This document shows positions 41,753-48,019 of a DNA stretch of 64,000 nucleotides, in pieces; position 1 is the first letter of the stretch, and each line of letters opens with the position of its first letter. Both the position numbers and the translations under genes were made by a program. The notes under the pieces are model-generated. The model saw only the letters and a program-made list of their open reading frames with translations, was not told the origin of the DNA and searched no databases. Location of the stretch: NCBI GenBank assembly GCA_029432815.1, contig JAROBA010000004.1, positions 62,001 through 126,000 on the forward strand, read 5' to 3'. This stretch comes from Pontiellaceae bacterium B1224 (GTDB lineage: Bacteria > Verrucomicrobiota > Kiritimatiellia > Kiritimatiellales > Pontiellaceae).

Positions 41753-43159
41753 ATGTTAAAGCAATTACGAATACAAAATTTTAAGGGTTGGAAGGATACG
41801 GATGCCATTCGTATGGCCCCGATTTCTTTATTTTTTGGAGCCAACAGTTCGGGCAAGTCAAGTATCGGCCAGTTTCTGATGATGCTAAAGCAGACGGTAG
41901 AGTCGCCGGACCGCAAGGCGGTGTTTCATCCGGGGAGCAAGAACTCTGCCGTACAGCTTGGCTCCTTTCAGGAAATGGTTTTTCACCGTGATCCGGAAAA
42001 CAAGATTAGCTTTGAGTATGAATGGACCTTGCCTGTTTCGACTAAATTCAAAGATCCGAACTCCGGCCAATCGTATGAATACAGTGCGATAGGCTTCGAT
42101 GCTGAAGCAGGGCTAGGCAATAAAGATCAACATGTGCTGGTGGTGGACAAATTCCACTATGATTTAAAGAAGGGTGCGGACAGAAGCCTGTCCGTCGGGA
42201 TGGAAAGAAAAGCGGATTCAAAATCGGAGTATAAAGTGGAAGCGACTGATTTTTCGCTCAAACGCAATAAAGGCCGAGTCTGGTATCCCGGTGCGCCGGT
42301 TCGTTTTTACGGTTTTCCTGATGAGGTGGTTGCGTACCACCAGAACGCTGATTTTGTTCAGGACTTAAATCTACTGCACGAAAAGTTATTTAGATCCATT
42401 TGTTATTTAGGACCACTACGCACAAAGGTGGAGCGCTTATATTCCTGGACGGGGATGGAACCGGAGAGTGTTGGCTATTCGGGTGAGAATACGATTGCGG
42501 CAATTCTGGCAGCCAGAAATCGAAAAATCAGTATGGGTTACAAAAAAGCAACGAAACCTTTTGAGCAAATCATTGCGATGAAGCTTAAGCAAATGAGCCT
42601 GATTGAAGAATTTCGAGTGAATCCAATTTCTAAACAGCGTCAAGAATATGAGGTAAAAGTTCGCACGAAAGGTTCCAGAGATTGGGTGGATTTGCCGGAT
42701 GTTGGATTTGGAATTTCACAAGTGCTTCCTGTGTTGGTGCAATGCTTTTATGCACCTGCAAACTCAATTATTATTATGGAACAGCCCGAGATTCATCTAC
42801 ATCCTAATGCGCAGTCGGCATTAGCCGATGTGTTAATTGATGTGATTAACTCTCGAGAAAACGGCTGTGACCGGAATATTCAGCTGGTTATTGAAACCCA
42901 TTCTGAGCATTTCCTGAGGCGCTTACAGCGTAGAATCGCAGAAGATGCCGTGTCGCAAGAAAAAGTCTCGGCCTATTTTGCGAATGTCAGTAGAACACCT
43001 GCCAAATTAGAACCCTTACAGATTGATATGTTTGGCAGCATTCTGAACTGGCCGCCAAACTTTTTCGGCGATGAAATGGGTGATATTACCGGGCAAGCAA
43101 AAGCTGCCATAAAAAAACGGATGGAGCAGAAATCCCGAAATACGGAGCTTTCTGAATGA
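41753..43159 (+). CDS. AAA family ATPase (DUF3696/AAA_15-21, OLD-like) of a putative defence cassette
   Basis: A 468-aa ATPase. The N-terminus LKQLRIQNFKGWKD is typical of SMC/RecF/OLD-type ATPases. It has Walker A FFGANSSGKSS (about residues 28-38), the late signature-like VGFGISQVLPVLVQC, Walker B SIIIMEQPEIHLHP and the histidine in VIETHSEHFLRRLQRRI, and a C-terminal DUF3696-like end (MFGSILNWPPNFFGDEMGDI). There is no TOPRIM nuclease domain as in OLD or GajA. Related ATPases act as sensors or motors in Septu, PARIS and similar anti-phage systems. GGAG precedes the start, and the gene overlaps the PIN-like gene by 4 bp. The DNA is much less GC-rich than hsdM: one hand-counted line at 42541 has 23 of 60 G/C. 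Confidence 0.85.
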   Translation: MLKQLRIQNFKGWKDTDAIRMAPISLFFGANSSGKSSIGQFLMMLKQTVESPDRKAVFHPGSKNSAVQLGSFQEMVFHRDPENKISFEYEWTLPVSTKFKDPNSGQSYEYSAIGFDAEAGLGNKDQHVLVVDKFHYDLKKGADRSLSVGMERKADSKSEYKVEATDFSLKRNKGRVWYPGAPVRFYGFPDEVVAYHQNADFVQDLNLLHEKLFRSICYLGPLRTKVERLYSWTGMEPESVGYSGENTIAAILAARNRKISMGYKKATKPFEQIIAMKLKQMSLIEEFRVNPISKQRQEYEVKVRTKGSRDWVDLPDVGFGISQVLPVLVQCFYAPANSIIIMEQPEIHLHPNAQSALADVLIDVINSRENGCDRNIQLVIETHSEHFLRRLQRRIAEDAVSQEKVSAYFANVSRTPAKLEPLQIDMFGSILNWPPNFFGDEMGDITGQAKAAIKKRMEQKSRNTELSE

Positions 43160-43689
43160 GCTATCCAAATTTATGTGTGGTGGATACGAATGTTGCCAAA
43201 ACAGCCAATCTGGCAACTCAGCCAGATCCCGCTTCCGATGTGCCTGATGAATGCGTTCTTGCATGTATTGACGCAATAGAGCTGGTCATCAAAAAAAAGG
43301 GAGTGGTACTGGATGCAGGGGACGAAATTTTTGATGAGTATCGGCAACAGCTTTCAATGAGTGGGAATCCCGGCATGGGGGACCGTTTTATGAAGTGGGT
43401 GCATGATAATCGATATGCACTACCAGACCATCAACGCGTTGAAATCACAAAGAACGGAGATTCATACCATGAATTTCCGCAGCATGCGGACCTAACGGAA
43501 TTCGATATTTCAGATCGCAAATTCGTTGCCGTTGCGAATACACATCCAAACAAGCCAACCATTCTTCAGGCAACAGATAGCAAATGGTGGGGATGGAAAG
43601 ATGCGCTAAGTATCTGCAATATCACGGTACAATTCATGTGTGCTTCATACATTCAGGGTAAGTATGAGGAGAAAATCGAGAGTGAATGA
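43156..43689 (+). CDS. PIN-like nuclease of the putative defence cassette
   Basis: A 177-aa soluble protein. Acidic residues are placed as in PIN-fold nucleases: D10 in CVVDTNVAK, D53/D56/E57 in VVLDAGDEIFDEY, D117/D120 in EFDISDRKFVAVA and D141 in ILQATDSKW. PIN domains usually cleave RNA using a metal held by such residues. The protein is longer than VapC toxins (about 130 aa) and no antitoxin gene is adjacent. It is translationally coupled to the ATPase upstream and overlaps the RNA ligase downstream. By analogy with two-gene ATPase/nuclease defence systems, the ATPase would control it. The fold call is by motif only. Confidence 0.7.
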   Translation: MSYPNLCVVDTNVAKTANLATQPDPASDVPDECVLACIDAIELVIKKKGVVLDAGDEIFDEYRQQLSMSGNPGMGDRFMKWVHDNRYALPDHQRVEITKNGDSYHEFPQHADLTEFDISDRKFVAVANTHPNKPTILQATDSKWWGWKDALSICNITVQFMCASYIQGKYEEKIESE

Positions 43690-44413
43690 CTCGTTTTACA
43701 AATTCCCATCAACCCCTCACCTGACGACGCTAGAAGGCATGGTCGTTCGGGGCGACAAGGTTATGTCAAAAGCAGAACAAGATGATTTCCTCCTGAATAA
43801 ACTGATTGTTGAAGAAAAAGTTGATGGTGCGAATTTGGGAATATCCTTTGATTCAGAGGGAAGCCTGCTTTGTCAAAACAGAGGGTCGTATTTGAGTTTT
43901 CCTGCCGTAGGACAGTGGAAAAAACTGGCTCAATGGCTAGAGCCTAAATTAGAGCTGCTGCTTGAAATATTAACAGACCGTTATATCCTCTTTGGAGAGT
44001 GGTGCTACGCACAGCATTCTGTTCATTACAACCATTTGCCTGATTGGTTTCTGGCATTTGACATTTTTGATAAGCACGAAGAAAAATTCCTCTCAATTTC
44101 ACACCGGAATAAATTGCTCGAGAGAATGGAAGTCACAAAAGTTCCGCAGCTGGCCCATGGGCACTTTTCTTTGTCGGAGATAGAACTGATGTTAGCACAA
44201 TCAAAAATATCAGGTGATCCAGCTGAAGGGCTTTATCTCCGGGCGGACAACGGACAGTGGCTGATGAAACGCGCTAAACTCGTTCGATCCTCTTTTATTC
44301 AGTCCGTAGAAAAGCATTGGTCACGTTCGTCCATAAAACCCAATAAGCTCGCCCCGACGGTTTGGGAGGGGCAGAATACAGTGCTGGATAAAAATGAGGA
44401 GACCAGCTCATGA
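43682..44413 (+). CDS. RNA ligase family protein of the putative defence cassette
   Basis: From GTG 43682, 10 bases after GAGGAG, the protein is 243 aa; ATG 43664 is an alternative. Nucleotidyltransferase motifs are complete: motif [13 protein letters not shown] (the lysine, about residue 46, becomes adenylated), motif III-like [25 protein letters not shown], motif [11 protein letters not shown] and motif [10 protein letters not shown]. This is the RNA_ligase (PF09414) type, related to T4 Rnl2 and Deinococcus RNA ligase. Such enzymes join 3'-OH and 5'-phosphate RNA ends. It overlaps the PIN-like gene by 8 bp and the next reading frame by 4 bp. In this position it may repair RNA cut by the neighbouring nuclease. 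Confidence 0.88.
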   Translation: MNDSFYKFPSTPHLTTLEGMVVRGDKVMSKAEQDDFLLNKLIVEEKVDGANLGISFDSEGSLLCQNRGSYLSFPAVGQWKKLAQWLEPKLELLLEILTDRYILFGEWCYAQHSVHYNHLPDWFLAFDIFDKHEEKFLSISHRNKLLERMEVTKVPQLAHGHFSLSEIELMLAQSKISGDPAEGLYLRADNGQWLMKRAKLVRSSFIQSVEKHWSRSSIKPNKLAPTVWEGQNTVLDKNEETSS

Positions 44414-44658
44414 CCACCTTCACTCCAAAATGCACCATTACGAATCGCATGACCGCCGCCATCACGCAGATTGAGCGGGCGCGTGGTTTATTGAAGACAG
44501 CACCTTTTTCGAATTATTTGGTGCGGGATATGGGAGATAAAGCGCTAATTGAAAAGGCGCACTGCCGAGCGCTGGAAAAAGAGATTGAACAGTCGCGCAC
44601 CCACGCCGCCCACCTCCTCCAGGCCGTCCTCAAAGAAGCCTTCGCCCCCGCAACGTAG
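44410..44658 (+). pseudogene. Chimeric remnant: Fic-like N-terminus fused to an HsdS C-terminus
   Basis: An 82-aa frame. Residues 1-51 ([24 protein letters not shown] ... [11 protein letters not shown]) resemble the N-terminal segment that precedes the Fic core in many Fic/DOC proteins. Residues 52-82 ([28 protein letters not shown]) match the end of the HsdS encoded 3 kb upstream. No Fic catalytic motif (HPFxxGNGR) and no HsdS recognition domain is left. It is most simply a recombination scar where a fic-like gene lost everything but its start and was joined to an hsdS tail. It overlaps the ligase stop by 4 bp, so it may still be translated. Confidence 0.7.
44562..44646 (+). repeat. Right copy of the 85-bp direct repeat (hsdS 3' end)
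   Basis: Matches 41556-41640 at an offset of 3006 bp. The pair brackets the ATPase, nuclease and ligase genes. Confidence 0.93.
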
Positions 44659-44677
44659 AGCAAGCGTCCCGCTTGCT
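44659..44677. repeat. Short hairpin AGCAAGCG-TCC-CGCTTGCT
   Basis: Perfect 8-bp arms, directly after the stop codon of the chimeric remnant. Confidence 0.8.
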
Positions 44678-44697
44678 TCCCGCCGAACCGAAAAAAC

Positions 44698-44710
44698 GAG
44701 CGGGACGCTC
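44698..44710. repeat. Short hairpin GAGCG-GGA-CGCTC
   Basis: Perfect 5-bp arms. The core GCGGGACGC is the reverse complement of GCGTCCCGC in the hairpin at 44659. Confidence 0.65.
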
Positions 44711-44777
44711 ATTCTACTTTCCAACACCTGAAAATGAGCGAACGTAGTTTATGTGACGCGGGCATCCTTTCCTGCGC

Positions 44778-44801
44778 GGGGCAGACAGGAATGTCTGCCC
44801 C
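44778..44801. repeat. Short hairpin GGGGCAGACA-GGAA-TGTCTGCCCC
   Basis: Perfect 10-bp arms with a 4-base loop. No T-run follows, so it is not read as a terminator. Confidence 0.8.
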
Positions 44802-44831
44802 ACATTATTCAGCTATTGGGTTGCGCCGGAC

Positions 44832-44846
44832 TTCCAATGCTTGGAA
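44832..44846. repeat. TTCCAANSNTTGGAA palindrome (exact), intergenic
   Basis: Spacer TGC. The last copy before a stretch of about 9 kb (the cytochrome genes) without any. Confidence 0.9.
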
Positions 44847-44976
44847 GGAATCAGGCCGATATCACAGAGGGCCGATAGGGAAATAGACAGCACAGCCGCA
44901 ATCAAGACCCATGCAGATCTGCTTTGCATCAGGTTCAATTCTTGACGGAAACAGTCATGTTAACCATAGTTTGTGC

Positions 44977-45621
44977 ATGTCTGAAAAAAGTACAAAAAAG
45001 CCCCGATTCAACGGAAGTTATATCGCATTGGCTGCAATGGTTTTGATTGTGGTTTTTGTCTGGAGAGATCTGGCCGAAACCAAAAAAGCCCAGGATGATT
45101 TAGCGCAAAAGAATCTTCAACTTCTTGAAGAGCTCTCCGATACCCGGAAGGAATTGAATACGCTTAAGTCAGCTCGTTTAGATCAGCCCGTTAGCAGCAA
45201 ACAGACTACTAGACAGCAACGGCAGACAGCACAACCAATCGAAGAACCAGAAGCGTTTTTTTTGCAACCACCCAGCGTTTCGGATAGAGGCGGCGAACTG
45301 ACCGCCCGCTTTAAATTTGAACCTGAAGAAAACACGCCTTTACCGGAACAAATTACCTTGGTGGTACGGGTTCCCGGTAATACAGATGCAAAAATAATTT
45401 CCCTTAAACCGGTAGATTCCAAAGCCTTTTCCGGCGTTGAGTTTTTGGTCAACGCGCAAGGCAGTCTGGGTATGATTGAGGGAAGCCCATCCGATGTTGC
45501 CGCTCTGGAATTCGAAGTAACCGTTTCCGCGCCGGTGGCGGTTACCATCCGCGGTTCAAAAGGCATTAAGGATTTTGAAATGGACATCAGCCGATCCGGC
45601 TGCACGGTTCGGAAGCTCTAA
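44977..45621 (+). CDS. Single-pass membrane protein with coiled coil, 214 aa, unknown function
   Basis: From ATG 44977 the protein reads SEKSTKKPRFNGSY, one transmembrane helix (IALAAMVLIVVFVW), a coiled coil of about 45 residues (DLAETKKAQDDLAQKNLQLLEELSDTRKELNTLKSA), a Gln/Thr-rich linker and a C-terminal beta-rich domain of about 120 residues in the periplasm. No family was recognised. It converges on the 12-haem cytochrome gene with an 11-bp gap. Confidence 0.65.
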   Translation: MSEKSTKKPRFNGSYIALAAMVLIVVFVWRDLAETKKAQDDLAQKNLQLLEELSDTRKELNTLKSARLDQPVSSKQTTRQQRQTAQPIEEPEAFFLQPPSVSDRGGELTARFKFEPEENTPLPEQITLVVRVPGNTDAKIISLKPVDSKAFSGVEFLVNAQGSLGMIEGSPSDVAALEFEVTVSAPVAVTIRGSKGIKDFEMDISRSGCTVRKL

Positions 45622-45632
45622 AACCCTTCTTT

Positions 45633-46589
45633 CTATTTATTGTACGGATTGTGACATTCGTAGCAATTGAGCTGATCCCCGAACCGGTCATGTACCGGCG
45701 GCCAGAAGGACTGGTGCAACATCACATTGTTGCCATCTTCGTGGCAGACTACGCACCCTTCCCCAACCGGCGCAGCCGTATGGCAGCCGTAACAATGCGT
45801 CGGGTTCTTTCCGGAAGCAGCCCACCTGCCGCGGTGTGAAACCGGGCTGGCCTGCGAGTGGCAGGACTGACAGGAATCTTCATAGTGGCAGACCATGCAA
45901 CCGGTGCGGTCCCATGCAGCCACAACCCCGTGGGTTTTGAGGCGCCACTGGTTGTTGTGATTAAGCGGTTCCATGACGCTGTGGCATTGCCGGCAGGAAT
46001 CCTCTGCATGGCACACACTGCAAGAGGCGTCGTCCATACTGCCAAAAGCACCGTGGCGCTTCATCCATAGCTGATCGTGATCGGGCGGTGCCTGATTCGG
46101 GTCCATGTCGATATGGCAGGTGGAGCAGGCCTGCCCCGAGTTGTGCGCCTCATCGCGAATTTTGACAATATCATTACGGCCCAGAGACTCAATGACCGTC
46201 ATATCTTCAGCCATAATCGAAGCATGACACTCCTGACATTTTCCAGCCAGCGCCTCTGTATGCACGAAGATGCTGCGACGGGGTATTTCCGGCTCCGGTG
46301 TCAGATCCTTCAGCTGAGGGAGCTGCTTTTCCTGGTGGCACATGCCACAGGTTTCCTGATTGATCTCGTCCGCTTCCGGCTCGTCATGGCAGTCGATACA
46401 GGTCGCATGGGTGATCGCCTTAAACCTTTCTGTCCCCAATTCACCGTGGCACTCATCACACGTCATCTCCATATCCGTGACGTGTAGATAGTGACTGAAT
46501 TTGAGGCTGTATTTTTCCTCTTTGCATCCGGTCAATAGCCCCAGCATGGCGAGAGCGAGAAAGAGGTTGCCTATGGTTATAGTTTTCAA
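45633..46589 (-). CDS. Dodecahaem c-type cytochrome lipoprotein
   Basis: A 318-aa protein with 12 CxxCH motifs (CDECH, CIDCH, CGMCH, CQECH, CSTCH, CSVCH, CRQCH, CMVCH, CQSCH, CYGCH, CVVCH, CYECH). The N-terminus MKTITIGNLFLALAMLGLLTGCK is a lipoprotein signal with lipobox LLTGC, so the protein is exported and lipid-anchored. The CxxCH spacing and extra histidines suggest mostly bis-His haems. The upstream gene, overlapping by 4 bp, encodes an outer-membrane barrel, so the pair may form a porin-cytochrome conduit. No CxxCK catalytic motif of NrfA is present. No family name can be given from motifs alone. Confidence 0.9.
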   Translation of the reverse strand: MKTITIGNLFLALAMLGLLTGCKEEKYSLKFSHYLHVTDMEMTCDECHGELGTERFKAITHATCIDCHDEPEADEINQETCGMCHQEKQLPQLKDLTPEPEIPRRSIFVHTEALAGKCQECHASIMAEDMTVIESLGRNDIVKIRDEAHNSGQACSTCHIDMDPNQAPPDHDQLWMKRHGAFGSMDDASCSVCHAEDSCRQCHSVMEPLNHNNQWRLKTHGVVAAWDRTGCMVCHYEDSCQSCHSQASPVSHRGRWAASGKNPTHCYGCHTAAPVGEGCVVCHEDGNNVMLHQSFWPPVHDRFGDQLNCYECHNPYNK

Positions 46590-47968
46590 AGTCGTACCCC
46601 GATTGATGTGCGGAACCGATAGCCAACATCGTTTGCTTCACTGTCGTCCTCGATTTCACCGGCTGCGGACAGAACAATATGCTCACCAACGTTCCACTTT
46701 GCACGCAGGAAATAGGTGAACGAATAGGGAGAGACCTCGACTCGGGTTCCGTCGTCAGCAACAATGGTCGACCCCCCATCTGCCGTAAGTGAAAAATCGG
46801 AGAACTGGAAATAGGTGTAATCCGCGTACGCCGCGCCCAGGGAAATATCCCAAATCCTGCGGTAGCGATAACGGATATCGCCCGACAGCCCCATGAATTG
46901 ATCTCCATCCTCCACATCCCAGTATTCAAATGAAATATTCGCACTGAGCGCCTCAGAAGGCTCAAAAATAAAACTTAAATCGTAGACTCCGAAACCCTGA
47001 TTGGTGTAGTCGGGTTCATCGGTATAGCGCAGCATGGCCCCCGGCGAAAGGTAGAGCCAGGAAGTGAGTTGCGAAGTAAAACGCCCGTAGGCGGTTGCAT
47101 AGGGATTCTGAGCACCCAGCGTTTGGACGAGCGGCGAATAGACCCGTGTGTAGGCATCGAACTCTCCCCAGTACCGCGCACCCACCACAGCATCGAATAC
47201 TTTTTCGCCGAATGAAGTGTAGTAAAAATCGAGCCCGGCCATCTGCACGCCTTCGTTGATGACGGAGAGGTAGGATCGAGCTCTCACCTCTTCGCCCATT
47301 TGCTGACGGACATCGAAGAAATAGTTATTATCTGCTTCGCCGACGCTGTCGTCGTAATACCGTGCATAGGTTGCCCGGCTGCGGTTGCCATCCCACGGCT
47401 TGCCCACCAGCGAAATGCCCCCGAAAAGATCGCCCGATACGGATGAATAGTAACTGACGGGCTTGCCACCAAAGACGCGACCGCCCAACTGCTTGTTTTC
47501 AAACAACATCGCCTGCATCCCATCCATCTGGATATAATCAGCAATATCCACGTATTGCCGACCGATCCGCAGTGCCATGGTTCGTTTAGGGTCGTGCAAC
47601 TCGAGATAAAGCTGAAGCATCCGCGTGGCGTTGTCGACGGAGGTATCGTTCAGGCTGATAAAAGGATCGGTGGAAAAGGACGAACCCACACCATCCAAGT
47701 CCTGATAGTACCGTCCCGAGGTATAGACATCGACCCGGTTGTCCGCAAGGTTTTGTCCGCGCAGATACCAATAGGTATACAGGTCCTGATCGGAATAGCT
47801 TCCGAAACCCCGGTAGTCGTAGGTTGCCCAAATACTCCCCGAATAGACGGCGGTCGATGGCTTTTCCAGCTTTTCCCTAGCCTCTTCTCCCGATGCGGGC
47901 ACTAAAACCAAAAAGAGCCCTGCCAAAAACAGGGATCCTAAAAGGCTTGTTTTGAAGTAATACTTCAT
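46586..47968 (-). CDS. Outer-membrane beta-barrel associated with multihaem cytochromes
   Basis: A 460-aa protein with signal peptide MKYYFKTSLLGSLFLAGLFLVLVPASG. The rest is made of amphipathic strands with D/N/G turns (IWATYDYRGFGSYSD, RVDVYTSGRYYQDL, RTMALRIGRQYVDIADYIQMDG, ANISFEYWDVEDGDQ, GLSGDIRYRYRRIWDISLGAAYADYTYF), ending TSIGVRL. About 20-24 strands could fit. It overlaps the 12-haem lipoprotein gene by 4 bp (ATGA) and follows the 9-haem gene after a terminator-like hairpin. The layout resembles barrel/cytochrome pairs such as MtrB/MtrA, but the sequence was not recognised as MtrB and lacks its N-terminal CxxC. Confidence 0.75.
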   Translation of the reverse strand: MKYYFKTSLLGSLFLAGLFLVLVPASGEEAREKLEKPSTAVYSGSIWATYDYRGFGSYSDQDLYTYWYLRGQNLADNRVDVYTSGRYYQDLDGVGSSFSTDPFISLNDTSVDNATRMLQLYLELHDPKRTMALRIGRQYVDIADYIQMDGMQAMLFENKQLGGRVFGGKPVSYYSSVSGDLFGGISLVGKPWDGNRSRATYARYYDDSVGEADNNYFFDVRQQMGEEVRARSYLSVINEGVQMAGLDFYYTSFGEKVFDAVVGARYWGEFDAYTRVYSPLVQTLGAQNPYATAYGRFTSQLTSWLYLSPGAMLRYTDEPDYTNQGFGVYDLSFIFEPSEALSANISFEYWDVEDGDQFMGLSGDIRYRYRRIWDISLGAAYADYTYFQFSDFSLTADGGSTIVADDGTRVEVSPYSFTYFLRAKWNVGEHIVLSAAGEIEDDSEANDVGYRFRTSIGVRL

Positions 47969-47986
47969 ATTGATAGACCAAAGAAA

Positions 47987-48010
47987 GGAACCGGTCCATA
48001 GACCGGTTCC
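47987..48010 (-). terminator. Terminator or attenuator between the nonahaem and barrel genes
   Basis: Perfect 10-bp stem GGAACCGGTC/GACCGGTTCC with loop CATA (TATG on the minus strand), followed on the minus strand by TTTCTTT. It lies 10 bp after the stop of the nonahaem gene and 18 bp before the barrel start, so it could reduce read-through within the cluster. Confidence 0.65.
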
Positions 48011-48019
48011 GTTGTGTTT

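Larger units (their letters stand above)
44659..44976. other. 318-bp intergenic region rich in hairpins, no gene seen
   Basis: It holds three G/C-rich hairpins (44659, 44698, 44778), a one-mismatch palindrome (44719-44733, TTCCAACACCTGAAA) and an exact palindrome (44832-44846). The frame upstream of ATG 44977 is open back to 44911, but the extra residues do not look like protein. No promoter was recognised. Confidence 0.6.

Noticed and set aside
41753-43159. Calling the ATPase an OLD nuclease, GajA or PrrC/RloC
   Set aside because: No TOPRIM domain is visible after the ATPase core, and no anticodon-nuclease segment (Arg/Glu/His triad) was seen; the nuclease appears to be the separate PIN-like protein.
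43156-43689. Calling the PIN-like gene a VapC toxin of a toxin-antitoxin pair
   Set aside because: It is longer than VapC and is preceded by an ATPase rather than a small antitoxin gene.
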